Shown here: positions 16,615-26,096 of the stretch, piece by piece
How the letters are laid out: each line of letters starts with the position of its first letter
Position numbering within the stretch: the first letter of the stretch is position 1
Source of the DNA: an uncultured Lachnospiraceae bacterium
GTDB taxonomy: Bacteria > Bacillota > Clostridia > Lachnospirales > Lachnospiraceae
NCBI GenBank assembly: GCA_947589055.1
Contig: CANPZL010000010.1
Location: 1-64,000 of the forward strand
Direction of reading: 5' to 3'
Length of the DNA stretch: 64,000 bases
Notes under the pieces: model-generated
Database searches by the model: none
Told to the model about the DNA's origin: nothing
The model's input: only the letters and a program-made list of their open reading frames with translations
Program-made: the position numbers and the translations under genes

Positions 16615-16788
16615 ATGTTAGAACGAATTGATTATACAGTCATGCGGCTGGATGGGGATTATGCTTATTTACAGGCGGAGGGAGTTCCGGAAACGGAATG
16701 GAAATGTGTGGCAAGAGCATTGCTGCCGGAAGCGGTTACGGAAGGCAGTCATTTGGTTTATGAAATGTTGTCATACCATATGGAATAG
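16615..16788 (+). CDS. Small 57-residue protein, DUF3006-like
   Basis: An ATG at 16615, with AGAAGGAAAG about 5 bases upstream, opens a 57-residue frame ending at TAG 16786-16788. The pattern RLDGDYAYLQ followed by LLPEAVTEGSHL resembles the small DUF3006 family (a short beta-barrel-like protein with a DG.yA..e and LP....G motif). It sits between the ilvE terminator and the promoter of the next gene, so it would depend on readthrough or a promoter hidden in the terminator region. Codon use looks like its neighbours. No function is known. Confidence 0.55.
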   Translation: MLERIDYTVMRLDGDYAYLQAEGVPETEWKCVARALLPEAVTEGSHLVYEMLSYHME

Positions 16789-16823
16789 GCAGTAAGAAAA
16801 TGAAGGAATCCTATGATTTGGAA

Positions 16824-16852
16824 TTGAATTTATTACAATGTCGGGCTATAAT
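16824..16852 (+). promoter_or_regulatory. Promoter for the reductase-activase operon
   Basis: TTGAAT (16824-16829) and TATAAT (16847-16852) are spaced by 17 bases, with GGGAG at 16910 ahead of the ATG at 16924. Confidence 0.72.
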
Positions 16853-16923
16853 TATTTTGTATGTAAATGGGAAAATAAAAGGTAGAAACTGCCTTGTGAT
16901 TGTTAGTTTGGGAGATTTGGACA

Positions 16924-19866
16924 ATGAATAAAATGCTTGTTGATCTACAGGATTTTGTAAAAGAAATAGCCAAGCTGTATGGAAGTCGGACCGCATACCA
17001 GTATCTGGTTGAAGATACCGTGGTTGGTAAGACCTACCGGGATCTGGAACATGACATAAATGCAGTGGCTTCCTTTTTTGTTCAAAAAGGGTATCGGAAA
17101 AAACATATTGCGATTCTTGGTTCCGCCTGCTATCCTTGGATAATTACCTTTCTGGGAATTGCAAACAGTGATAATATCGTCATTCCGCTGGATAAGATGC
17201 TCCCACAGGAAGAACTGCTGAATCTTCTGGTAATGGGGGATGTGGAGATTTTGTTCTTGTCGGAGGAATTTGAACCGATGATGCAATCCATACGGGAAAG
17301 TGAGAATAAAGTTACGGAGATCATCAGTTTTTCCGATGCTGCTTTTCGGGAAATTCTGCGGACAAAACCGGTCGGGCTGCCTGTCCTTGATCCGGAAGCA
17401 TTGGTGGAGATTTTATTTACCTCCGGCACAACCGGAACCAGTAAGGGCGTTATGTTAAGCCAGAAAAATATCGTCAGCAACATTAACGAGATAAACCGTA
17501 TGGATTTTACCCGGAATCTGAAATGCGCTCCGGTAGTGTTGTCGGTTCTTCCGATTCATCATACGTTTGAACTGACGGTAGATAATCTGGGCGTGTTGTA
17601 TTGCGGCGCTACCATATGTATCAATGACAAGCTGGAAAACATCGTAGCAAATCTGAAGCGGTTTCGTCCGGCGGTTATTCTGGTGGTTCCGGCTATTGCA
17701 GAGATTTTTTATAAAAAGGTCATGGAAGGTATAGAAGCCGGCGGCGCTAAAGGAACGATCGCTTTCGCCAAAAAGTGCAACCGTGCATTAAGTCGTTTTA
17801 AGATTGATGCAAGACGAACGTTATATAAAAGGCTGCTGGAAAAATTCGGCGGGAACCTGACGAATATCATCGTAGGCGGAGCGGCCCTGCGGGAAGAAGT
17901 TGCACAAGCCTTTGAAGAATTTGGAATCCATATGTATCAGGGATATGGATTGACAGAATGTGCACCGTTAGTTGCGGCCAATTATCCCGGACAGAATCGG
18001 TTCGGCTCCGTGGGCAGACCGGTTTCTTATATGGATATTAAGATCGAAAATGAAGAAATCTTAGTAAAGGGTCCGGGCGTTATGCTGGGATATTATAAGA
18101 ATCCGGAGGCTACTGCCGAGGCCTTAACAGATGGCTGGTTTCATACCGGAGATCTGGGACGTCAGGACGAGGACGGTTATATCTTCATTACAGGGCGTTC
18201 TAAAAATCTGATTATACTGGATAACGGTAAGAATATCTATCCGGAGGAGCTGGAAGAATATGTCATGACAGTACCCGGTGTAAAGGATGTTATGGTATAC
18301 GATGACAATGGACGTATCAGTGCCATTGTGCAGCCAAATGATGCAGGGGATAAGAACCTGATCAGTCGGATTAAGCAGGGGATTCGGAAAATCAATGAAA
18401 AGCTTCCAACCTATAAACGGATCATAGGGCTGGATTTTCGTATGCAGGAATTTCCTAAGACTACGACGTTAAAGATCAAGCGGCGGGAGGTTTTGCAGTG
18501 GATAAAAGAGAAACGGGAAAAAAAGGCTGTGACCTATGTGCCGCCAGAGACTGCCGAGCAGAAGCGGCTGGCAGTTGCTTTTGAGCAGACGCTGGGCAAA
18601 CGGAATGTAGGAATCAAAGATGATTTCTTTGAACTGGGTGGAGACAGTCTGACCGCATTGGAATTAGCAGCTGTCGTGGGAGTACAGGCACAGGATATAT
18701 ATGAGTATCCCACTATTGAGCAACTGGAAAATGCGATGCTGATGAAGGAAGCGGCAGTCACAAAAGAGGATACTGTGGATGTGAATGCCTTGATCCGCAA
18801 TAACAGCAATCTGGAGTATGATGTAACTCCGCACTATGTTTTACTTACAGGTGCCACCGGTTTTCTGGGGGCGCACATTCTGCGGGAGCTGCTCCGCAGA
18901 AAGGTAAAGGTAGTCTGTCTGGTACGGAACGAGGAACGACTGCGTCCTACCTTGAAAAACTATTTTCCGAAGGAATATGAATACTTTACTTATAAGGTGG
19001 TAAAAGGGGATATAGCGGAACCGCAATTCGGACTGACGCCGGAGGAATATAAGACTTTGGCGGATAAGATTGATATGGTGGTACATACAGCGGCGAATGT
19101 CCACCATGCCGGGCATTATTCGGAATTTGAACGAACCAATGTGATCGGTACGCAGAATGTGATCGATTTTTGTATGACTGCGAATGCGGTACTTCAATAT
19201 ACCTCTACCGCCAGTGTCAACGGTGCGGGAACTGTGGCGCAGAGCAATCCGGACGCAAGCTTTGATGAATTCCGGCTGGATATTGGACAAAGTTATACGC
19301 AAAATGTTTATATTCATTCCAAATTCAAAGCAGAGGAGCGGATTCTCGTTGCTAGAGAAAAGGGCTTAAAGGCGAATATCTTCCGGATCGGGAACCTGAC
19401 ATGGAGGATGTCAGACGGAAAATTCCAGAAAAACGCTCAGGACAGCGGCTTTTTGGATCGTTGCAGAGGATTGTTGAAGATGGGAATGTACAGCAGTGAA
19501 CTGGCGGCATATCCCATTGACTTTACTGCGGTGGACGAATGTGCAGATGCATTTGTAAGGCTTGCCCTCCATAACAAGGTCAATAATATCTATAACCTGT
19601 ATAATCCGAACGTATTTAATCTGGAAACGTTGTGTAAAAAGATGCTTCTGCATTGCAGGCGGGTATCCAGAGAGGTATTTGAAAAGAGCCTGAAGGAACG
19701 GATACAGGATAAAGAGATTGCTGTACTGTCCTTTTATAATGCGATTGCGTCTGCTTCCAGTAATGTGCCGATCAGCAATGAATTTACAGTAAATGAACTA
19801 AAAAGTCTAGGCTTTAAATGGTCAAAGATCAACTTAAAATACTTAAACTACATTAAAACCCTGTAG
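16924..19866 (+). CDS. Carboxylic acid reductase-like A-T-R enzyme
   Basis: This 980-residue three-domain protein starts with an AMP-forming adenylation domain (residues about 10-530) that has FTSGTTGTSKGV at 165-176 and GYGLTECAPLV later. Then comes a carrier domain with the phosphopantetheine site ELGGDSLTALEL (Ser near 576). Last is a thioester reductase domain with the Rossmann motif LLTGATGFLGAHIL near 640 and a YIHSK catalytic pair near 795. This order matches carboxylic acid reductases, which activate an acid with ATP, load it as a thioester and reduce it with NADPH to an aldehyde. No condensation domain is present, so peptide formation is unlikely. The A domain looks like fatty acyl ligases. 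The native substrate is unknown. The phosphopantetheinyl transferase must be encoded elsewhere. Confidence 0.85.
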   Translation: MNKMLVDLQDFVKEIAKLYGSRTAYQYLVEDTVVGKTYRDLEHDINAVASFFVQKGYRKKHIAILGSACYPWIITFLGIANSDNIVIPLDKMLPQEELLNLLVMGDVEILFLSEEFEPMMQSIRESENKVTEIISFSDAAFREILRTKPVGLPVLDPEALVEILFTSGTTGTSKGVMLSQKNIVSNINEINRMDFTRNLKCAPVVLSVLPIHHTFELTVDNLGVLYCGATICINDKLENIVANLKRFRPAVILVVPAIAEIFYKKVMEGIEAGGAKGTIAFAKKCNRALSRFKIDARRTLYKRLLEKFGGNLTNIIVGGAALREEVAQAFEEFGIHMYQGYGLTECAPLVAANYPGQNRFGSVGRPVSYMDIKIENEEILVKGPGVMLGYYKNPEATAEALTDGWFHTGDLGRQDEDGYIFITGRSKNLIILDNGKNIYPEELEEYVMTVPGVKDVMVYDDNGRISAIVQPNDAGDKNLISRIKQGIRKINEKLPTYKRIIGLDFRMQEFPKTTTLKIKRREVLQWIKEKREKKAVTYVPPETAEQKRLAVAFEQTLGKRNVGIKDDFFELGGDSLTALELAAVVGVQAQDIYEYPTIEQLENAMLMKEAAVTKEDTVDVNALIRNNSNLEYDVTPHYVLLTGATGFLGAHILRELLRRKVKVVCLVRNEERLRPTLKNYFPKEYEYFTYKVVKGDIAEPQFGLTPEEYKTLADKIDMVVHTAANVHHAGHYSEFERTNVIGTQNVIDFCMTANAVLQYTSTASVNGAGTVAQSNPDASFDEFRLDIGQSYTQNVYIHSKFKAEERILVAREKGLKANIFRIGNLTWRMSDGKFQKNAQDSGFLDRCRGLLKMGMYSSELAAYPIDFTAVDECADAFVRLALHNKVNNIYNLYNPNVFNLETLCKKMLLHCRRVSREVFEKSLKERIQDKEIAVLSFYNAIASASSNVPISNEFTVNELKSLGFKWSKINLKYLNYIKTL

Positions 19867-19914
19867 GAGAACGAACTTGTCTGTCAGGTCAGGGCTGTCA
19901 GAAGGGACATAAGA

Positions 19915-22854
19915 ATGAAGGTCGGAATAGATATTGGCTCCACAACGATCAAATGTGTCGTACTGGATGATGAAAATACGATAATACATAAAAGCTATGA
20001 GCGGCATTATGCCATGATAAAGGAAAAGATCCGGGAGATTTTAAAGGATCTGATCGAACGGTTTTCTATTCGGGAACCGGTGGTCTGTGCAATTTCCGGC
20101 TCCGCCGGTATGGGACTTGCTAAACGGGTAGGCATTCCCTTTGTTCAGGAGGTCTATGCCACAAAGGTTGCGATCGAGCATCGTCTGCCGGATACGGATG
20201 TGGTGATCGAGCTTGGCGGTGAGGATGCAAAGATCTTATTTCTCAAGGGGAATCTGGAAGTGCGGATGAACGGTACCTGTGCCGGCGGAACCGGAGCTTT
20301 TGCAGATCAGATGGCAAGTCTGATGCAGGTTACTGTAGACGAGATGAATGAGCTGGCAAAAAAGCATGAAAAGATTTATTCCATCGCTTCCCGCTGCGGT
20401 GTGTTTGCCAAGACGGATATTCAGCCCCTTCTGAATCAGGGAGCAAGAAAAGAGGATATTTCTGCCAGTATTTTTTATGCCATCGTGAATCAGACGATCA
20501 CCGGATTGGCACAGGGACGTCCGATTGAAGGAAATATTGTCTATCTGGGCGGACCGCTTACCTTTATGTCAGAGCTTCGTCGCAGCTTCGATGAGACATT
20601 GGACTGCAAAGGGGTCTGTCCGGAGGATTCCCTGCTTTTCGTGGCGCTTGGAGCCGCTTATTTTGCTGAAGAATCCGCAGATCTAGTACAGGCAGTGCGG
20701 ATGCTTGATGAAAATGCAGATATGGTATCCGATTCCGTATTGCCGCCGCTATTTAAAAATCAAGAGGAGTATCGGGTATTTAAGGAACGACATTCCCGCA
20801 GCCGAGTTCCCCGGAGAGAAGGAGAAGCGTACGAGGGCCCTGCTTATCTGGGGATTGATTCCGGCTCCACGACGCTTAAGGTGGTCCTGACCGATGCGGA
20901 AGGTTCGATATTGTTTTCCCGCTATCAGTCGAATCAGGGAGCCCCTATTGAGGTGGTACAAAATACCCTGCTGGATATGTATGCGGCATATCCAAAACTG
21001 CGGATTCGTTCCAGTGCAGTCACCGGATATGGCGAGGATATGATTCGGAGTGCCTTAGGCGTTGATATTGGGATCGTGGAAACGGTAGCGCATTTTACTG
21101 CGGCGAAGTATTTTATGCCGGACGTAGAATTTATCATTGATATTGGCGGACAGGATATGAAGTGTTTCAAGATTCGGAACGGGGCCATTGATAATATATT
21201 CTTAAATGAAGCCTGTTCCTCCGGCTGTGGTTCTTTTCTACAGACCTTTGCCAGCTCTCTGGGCTATTCTATTGAGGATTTTGCAAAGCTTGGGTTATTT
21301 GGAGAGCGTCCGGTGGATTTAGGGTCCCGCTGTACGGTATTTATGAATTCTTCTGTTAAGCAGGCGCAAAAGGAAGGCGTAACGGTAGAAAATATCTCTG
21401 CCGGACTTTCCATCAGTGTGGTAAAGAATGCGTTGTATAAGGTGATCCGGGTTCATTCGGCGGAAGAACTGGGGAAGCGGATCGTGGTGCAGGGCGGTAC
21501 ATTTTTAAATGACGCAGTGCTACGTGCCTTTGAGCAGGAGTTAGGCGTGGAGGTGATCCGTCCGGATATTGCAGGCATGATGGGCGCTTACGGTGCTGCC
21601 TTATATGCCAGATGGCAATGGGAAAAGAACGGAAAGGAAATCGAATCTGGCATATTGACAGAGGAGGAATTACGGAAGTTTACCTATACCATTCAGAGCG
21701 TGACCTGTAAGGGCTGTAATAATCACTGTCAGCTTACGATCAATGACTTTGGCAGCGGACGCCGCTTTATTGGCGGAAACCGTTGTGAAAAGCCAGTTAC
21801 CAATCAGGCGCAGGACGATTCCTTGAATTTATACGAATATAAACGGAAGCTGTTAGAGGAATATTCCGTTGGAACCGGAACTAAAGGAGTGATCGGTCTG
21901 CCGATGGGACTGAATATGTATGAGATGTACCCCTTCTGGCATGCTTTTTTCACCAGCCTCGGTTATCAGGTAAAAATGTCTGGTTTTTCAAACCGGAAGC
22001 TGTATTTGAAAGGACAGGGGACGATCCCTTCCGATACGGTCTGTTTTCCTGCCAAGATGATGCACGGTCATATCCAGCAGTTGATCGAAATGGGAGTAGA
22101 TGCCATCTTTTATCCCTGTATGACGTATAATTTTAACGAGGGAAAAGGGGATAATCATTATAATTGTGCAGTCATTGCCGGTTATCCGGATGTTATAGAA
22201 GCAAATACCACGAATTTTGGAAATATTACATATATCTGCGATTATGTGGGACCTCATGCCAGACATCAGTTTCCGGATCGGATCGGCCGAATTTTAAACC
22301 AAAAGCTGGGAACTTTTACAAAGAAAGAGATCAAAAAGGCCTGTTCCGCCGCCTACGCCGCTTATGATGCTTATATGGAACGAATCCGGCAGCAGGCACA
22401 AACGATCATTACCCAGGCAAGGGAACAGGGGAAGAATATGATTATACTGGCGGGAAGACCATACCATGTGGATCCGGAAATCAATCATGGTATTCATAAG
22501 CTGATTGCCGGACTGGGCTTTGCAGTATTATCAGAAGACGCAGTGGCAGCGCTGGTTCCGAGATTCCGGGTAAATCTGCTGAATCAATGGACGTATCATG
22601 CACGCTTGTTTTCGGCGGCCGAGTATGCGGCCAGGCAGCCAGATATGTATCTGGTGCATCTGGTATCCTTTGGCTGTGGGCTGGATGCGGTTACGACGGA
22701 TGAAGCCAGAAGCATATTGGAAAATGCAGGGAAATTATATACGCAGATAAAAATAGATGAAGTCACCAATCTGGGGGCAGTGAAGATCCGAATTCGCAGT
22801 TTGATGGCAGCGATTGAGCAGACGGAGAGAAGGAAGGATTTGCATGAAGAATAA
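19915..22854 (+). CDS. Fused acyl-CoA dehydratase activase (double BCR/HgdC domain plus DUF2229)
   Basis: This 979-residue protein has two tandem ATPase domains of the HgdC/BadF type, each starting with a phosphate loop (GIDIGSTTIK at 4-13; GIDSGSTTLK near 316). A C-terminal DUF2229 domain follows (VIGLPMGLNMYEMYPFW). Each ATPase domain keeps two cysteines exactly 39 residues apart (Cys122 and Cys161; CSSGCG and SRC in the second). That spacing equals the one holding the shared [4Fe-4S] cluster of dimeric HgdC, so this looks like a dimer fused in one chain. DUF2229 also carries a CKGCNNHC motif and a later C. Such archerases inject an electron into a dehydratase at the cost of ATP. It overlaps the next gene by 11 bases. 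Confidence 0.87.
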   Translation: MKVGIDIGSTTIKCVVLDDENTIIHKSYERHYAMIKEKIREILKDLIERFSIREPVVCAISGSAGMGLAKRVGIPFVQEVYATKVAIEHRLPDTDVVIELGGEDAKILFLKGNLEVRMNGTCAGGTGAFADQMASLMQVTVDEMNELAKKHEKIYSIASRCGVFAKTDIQPLLNQGARKEDISASIFYAIVNQTITGLAQGRPIEGNIVYLGGPLTFMSELRRSFDETLDCKGVCPEDSLLFVALGAAYFAEESADLVQAVRMLDENADMVSDSVLPPLFKNQEEYRVFKERHSRSRVPRREGEAYEGPAYLGIDSGSTTLKVVLTDAEGSILFSRYQSNQGAPIEVVQNTLLDMYAAYPKLRIRSSAVTGYGEDMIRSALGVDIGIVETVAHFTAAKYFMPDVEFIIDIGGQDMKCFKIRNGAIDNIFLNEACSSGCGSFLQTFASSLGYSIEDFAKLGLFGERPVDLGSRCTVFMNSSVKQAQKEGVTVENISAGLSISVVKNALYKVIRVHSAEELGKRIVVQGGTFLNDAVLRAFEQELGVEVIRPDIAGMMGAYGAALYARWQWEKNGKEIESGILTEEELRKFTYTIQSVTCKGCNNHCQLTINDFGSGRRFIGGNRCEKPVTNQAQDDSLNLYEYKRKLLEEYSVGTGTKGVIGLPMGLNMYEMYPFWHAFFTSLGYQVKMSGFSNRKLYLKGQGTIPSDTVCFPAKMMHGHIQQLIEMGVDAIFYPCMTYNFNEGKGDNHYNCAVIAGYPDVIEANTTNFGNITYICDYVGPHARHQFPDRIGRILNQKLGTFTKKEIKKACSAAYAAYDAYMERIRQQAQTIITQAREQGKNMIILAGRPYHVDPEINHGIHKLIAGLGFAVLSEDAVAALVPRFRVNLLNQWTYHARLFSAAEYAARQPDMYLVHLVSFGCGLDAVTTDEARSILENAGKLYTQIKIDEVTNLGAVKIRIRSLMAAIEQTERRKDLHEE

Positions 22855-24151
22855 AAATACCCATTATAAGAAACGGGTGAAATTTACCTTAAAAATGAAA
22901 CGGGATTATACGCTCCTGATTCCGGAAATGGCGCCTCTTCATTTTCGCTTGATCCAGCCGATATTAAGCCGGCAGGGGTTTCGGGTCGCCCTAATGGGCG
23001 GAGAGGGACAGGAGGTATTGCAGAAAGGACTGAAATATGTACATAATGATATGTGCTATCCGGCACTTTTGATCACCGGACAGATGCTTTCGGCAATCGA
23101 AAGCGGTGCGTATGATCCGCATAAAGTAGCTATGGTCATCACACAGTCCGGCGGCGGCTGTCGGGATTCGAACTATATTCACCTGATGCGTAAGGCATTT
23201 GAAAAGGCAGGTTATCCGGACGTTCCCTTTATTTCGGCAAATATCTGGGGCTTGGAATTAAACAGCGGGATCAATCTGTCGCCCCGTACCCTGCTTATGG
23301 CATTGGCCGGAATGATCTATGGGGATATGCTGATGATCGTAAGCAATCAGGTTCAGCCGTATGAACTGCATACCGGTGATACAAAACAGGCAGTTGACCG
23401 CTGGATTGAACGACTTGGAAACACCTTTGCCAAAGGCAGAGGATTCCTGCCAAAGGCCATTGATAAGAACCTGAAGGCCATTGCAGCGGATTTTGCAGCG
23501 ATTCCTGTTGTAAAAGTACCGAAAGTAAAGGTGGCGGTAATTGGTGAATTATTTTTGAAGTATTCTCCTCCGGGGAATAATCATTTAGAGGATTTCCTGA
23601 CCGAGCAGGATTGTGAAGTGTTCATGCCCAGTATGCTTGGCTTTGGCATTTATAAGACCAACGGTGCTTTAGAGGACTTACGTTTGTATGGAGGAAAGCC
23701 TGTAAAGAAGCTGGTCTTGGAGATTGCAATGCAGGTGATGTTCCACATGGAAGACATTCTCATTCGCAACATTGAAGCGAGGAAAGAATTTACCGCTCCA
23801 GAGAGGGTCAATACCTTAAAGAAACGGGCAGAAGGCGTGATCGGGATCGGAAACAGCATGGGAGAGGGCTGGTATCTTGCGGCGGAAATGCTGGAGCTGG
23901 CAGAGCATGGTTACGAAAATATCGTATGTGTACAACCTTTCGGCTGTCTTCCCTGCCATGTTTCCATAAAGGGAATGATAAATAAAGTCAAACGGTTGAA
24001 TCCCCGTATCAATGCGGTGGACATTGAATACGATCCGGGAGCGACCCGGGTAAATCAGGAAAACCGCATTAAACTGATGCTGGCGGTTGCAAAAGAAAAC
24101 TTACAGGCAGAACAAGTCCTGCAAAATGATTTTCTTTCCGGAACAGAATAA
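22844..24151 (+). CDS. 2-hydroxyacyl-CoA dehydratase-related protein
   Basis: This 435-residue protein lies directly after the fused activase, overlapping it by 11 bases. It contains HNDMCYPALLITGQ, QSGGGCRDSNY and QPFGCLPCHV, cysteine-bearing segments typical of the HgdB/BcrB-like iron-sulfur fold. Known dehydratases have two different subunits and remove water from 2-hydroxyacyl-CoA; this group is found as a single subunit beside the activase and its reaction has not been defined to my knowledge. The start at 22844 (MKNKNTHYKKR) follows AGAAGGA. I expect an oxygen-sensitive Fe-S enzyme or reductase working with the product of the gene before it. No acyl-CoA ligase or transferase lies next to it apart from the reductase-like enzyme upstream. 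Confidence 0.8.
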   Translation: MKNKNTHYKKRVKFTLKMKRDYTLLIPEMAPLHFRLIQPILSRQGFRVALMGGEGQEVLQKGLKYVHNDMCYPALLITGQMLSAIESGAYDPHKVAMVITQSGGGCRDSNYIHLMRKAFEKAGYPDVPFISANIWGLELNSGINLSPRTLLMALAGMIYGDMLMIVSNQVQPYELHTGDTKQAVDRWIERLGNTFAKGRGFLPKAIDKNLKAIAADFAAIPVVKVPKVKVAVIGELFLKYSPPGNNHLEDFLTEQDCEVFMPSMLGFGIYKTNGALEDLRLYGGKPVKKLVLEIAMQVMFHMEDILIRNIEARKEFTAPERVNTLKKRAEGVIGIGNSMGEGWYLAAEMLELAEHGYENIVCVQPFGCLPCHVSIKGMINKVKRLNPRINAVDIEYDPGATRVNQENRIKLMLAVAKENLQAEQVLQNDFLSGTE

Positions 24152-24202
24152 AAAAACAAAGGTGATCTATACTAAGGACAGAATCGTAGAAAGGAGCTTC
24201 TT

Positions 24203-24514
24203 ATGGCAGTATTACATGTAACAAAGGACGAATTTGAAACGGAGGTTTTACAGGCAAAAAAGCCTGTATTGGTAGATTTTTTTGCAGACTGGTGCGGCCC
24301 CTGTCAGATGGTGGCACCCTTAGTCGAGCAGCTTGCCGCAGAGACAGAATCTGTGGGTGTTGTGAAAGTAAATATTGATGAAGAACCGGAATTGGCACAG
24401 CAGTATAAGGTGACAAGCATTCCAACCTTTATGTTATTTAAAAACGGAGAAGCAGTGAAAACGGAGATTGGTGCGTTGCCAAAGGCTGAGCTTCAGAAAC
24501 TGATAGCGGAATGA
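24203..24514 (+). CDS. trxA: Thioredoxin
   Basis: This 103-residue protein has the classical WCGPC active site near residue 30 and the cis-proline loop SIPTF near 73. It reduces protein disulfides in the cytoplasm and receives electrons from the thioredoxin reductase encoded 37 bases downstream. AAAGGAGCTT precedes the ATG. Size and motifs are standard. The pair forms a compact redox operon. Confidence 0.96.
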   Translation: MAVLHVTKDEFETEVLQAKKPVLVDFFADWCGPCQMVAPLVEQLAAETESVGVVKVNIDEEPELAQQYKVTSIPTFMLFKNGEAVKTEIGALPKAELQKLIAE

Positions 24515-24551
24515 TTCGATGGAGCTTTGCTTCGGGAAAGGAAGCGGACAG

Positions 24552-25457
24552 ATGTATGATTTGATTATAGTAGGTGCAGGGACCGCCGGTCTGACTGCGG
24601 CAATCTATGGACAGCGGGCGGGAAAACATGTACTTTTACTGGAGGAAGGGATCTACGGAGGACAGATCATAAATTCTCCGGAAATAGAAAATTATCCTGG
24701 AATCTCCAAAGTATCCGGTTATCAGTTCGCCATGAATCTGTATGAACAGGCGGCCTCCTTCGGTGCGAAGCTGGAAACAGGGAAGGTGATCGGATTGCAG
24801 CTTCTAGACGGGAAAAAGCAGGTGAAAACGCAGGAAGCCGTCTACGAATGTGGCGCAGTGATCCTTGCCACTGGTGCAAAGAAACGAAGGCTCGGACTGG
24901 ACCGGGAGGATGCCTTGATCGGACGGGGAATATCCTACTGCGCAGCCTGCGACGGGGCATTTTATAAGGGAAAGACGGTAGCGGTAGTCGGTGGTGGTAA
25001 TACAGCGTTGGAAGATGCGGATTATCTGTCAAATGCGTGCGACAGAGTATATCTGCTTCATCGTCGGGAAGCGTTCCGTGGCGATGACAGTCTGCTTCAG
25101 CGTGTGAAAAAAAGAGAAAACGTGACGATTCTTACAAGTACGGTCGTAGAAGGATTGCTGGGCGGGGAGCAGCTGGAACAGCTTCAGATCAAGAATACTG
25201 TAACTGGTGAAAGAAAGACGCTGGAGTTGAACGGTTTATTTGTTGCGATCGGTCAACAGCCGGAAAATGAAGCGTTTCGGGACTTGCTTGCCTTAGATAA
25301 AGAAGGGTATGTTATCGCATCGGAAGATTGTAAAACGAATGTACCGTGGATCTTTGCGGCAGGGGATTGCAGGACAAAACCTCTGCGTCAGCTGACGACC
25401 GCTGCGGCGGACGGAGCAGTTGCTGCTTTGGCCGCCTGTGAATATCTGAATGCATAA
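24552..25457 (+). CDS. trxB: Thioredoxin reductase
   Basis: This 301-residue flavoprotein has an N-terminal FAD motif (VGAGTAGLTAAIYG), a second dinucleotide motif for NADPH (VVGGGNTALEDADYLS) and the redox pair SYCAACDGAF with Cys130 and Cys133. A closing FAD contact (IFAAGDCR) is near the end. It passes electrons from NADPH to thioredoxin. I chose ATG 24552 because AAGGAAG lies 7 to 9 bases upstream; an in-frame ATG at 24519 overlaps no ribosome site. Ferredoxin-dependent flavin thioredoxin reductases in clostridia can look alike, but the NADPH-type GGGNTA motif argues for the usual enzyme. Confidence 0.94.
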   Translation: MYDLIIVGAGTAGLTAAIYGQRAGKHVLLLEEGIYGGQIINSPEIENYPGISKVSGYQFAMNLYEQAASFGAKLETGKVIGLQLLDGKKQVKTQEAVYECGAVILATGAKKRRLGLDREDALIGRGISYCAACDGAFYKGKTVAVVGGGNTALEDADYLSNACDRVYLLHRREAFRGDDSLLQRVKKRENVTILTSTVVEGLLGGEQLEQLQIKNTVTGERKTLELNGLFVAIGQQPENEAFRDLLALDKEGYVIASEDCKTNVPWIFAAGDCRTKPLRQLTTAAADGAVAALAACEYLNA

Positions 25458-25555
25458 AAAGAAATCGTAAAAGCGCAGACAGCGGGTTGGAGGATTCGTA
25501 ACCGGTTGTCAGGGCTGTTACCACAAATATGTAAAAGAAAGGATAAAGAGGAACT

Positions 25556-25993
25556 ATGAAACTGGAAGTATTACAAAAAGATATGATCGCCGCAATGAAG
25601 GCAAAGGATAAAGCAAGAAAGGATAGCATTTCCGCTTTGGTATCCGCCGTAAAAAAGGCAGGAATTGATAATAACTGCCGGGACGATATTCCGGAGGATA
25701 TGGTAAATCAGGTGATCTTAAAAGAAATCAAAAGCGTAAGAGAACAGCTGGATACCTGTCCGAAAGAGCGGACAGATTTGATGGAACAGTATCAGGCAAG
25801 ATATGATGTGTTTCAGGAATATGCACCGTCTATGATGTCAGAGGCAGAGGTAGAAGCATGCTTGGTTGAAAAGTTTTCTGAGGTACTGGCGACAAAAAAT
25901 AAAGGGCAGATTATGAAAACCATCATGCCGGAATTAAAAGGAAAAGCAGAAGGAAAGGTAATTAGTCAGGTAGTGGCAAGGCTGTGTAAATGA
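25556..25993 (+). CDS. GatB/YqeY domain protein
   Basis: This 145-residue helical protein is of the YqeY type, related to the tRNA-binding tail of the amidotransferase subunit GatB. Family marks are MKAKDKARKDSISALVSAVK near the start and ARYDVFQEYAPSMMSEAEV in the middle. It may help tRNA-dependent amidation or another tRNA-related step, but its precise role is not established. AAAGAGGAACT precedes the ATG. A strong terminator follows. Confidence 0.88.
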   Translation: MKLEVLQKDMIAAMKAKDKARKDSISALVSAVKKAGIDNNCRDDIPEDMVNQVILKEIKSVREQLDTCPKERTDLMEQYQARYDVFQEYAPSMMSEAEVEACLVEKFSEVLATKNKGQIMKTIMPELKGKAEGKVISQVVARLCK

Positions 25994-26034
25994 TGGATTA
26001 TCCCGTAAGATAGCGAAAAATTCAATGGCAAAAC

Positions 26035-26075
26035 AAAACGCACTCCATTCCTCAAAAGGAATCCGGTGCGTTTTT
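26035..26075 (+). terminator. Terminator after the YqeY gene
   Basis: AAAACGCAC with an inner ATTCC arm pairs with GGAAT and GTGCGTTTTT around TCAAAA. A T-tract ends the structure. Confidence 0.85.
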
Positions 26076-26096
26076 CATTTTAAATCTTAATACTAC

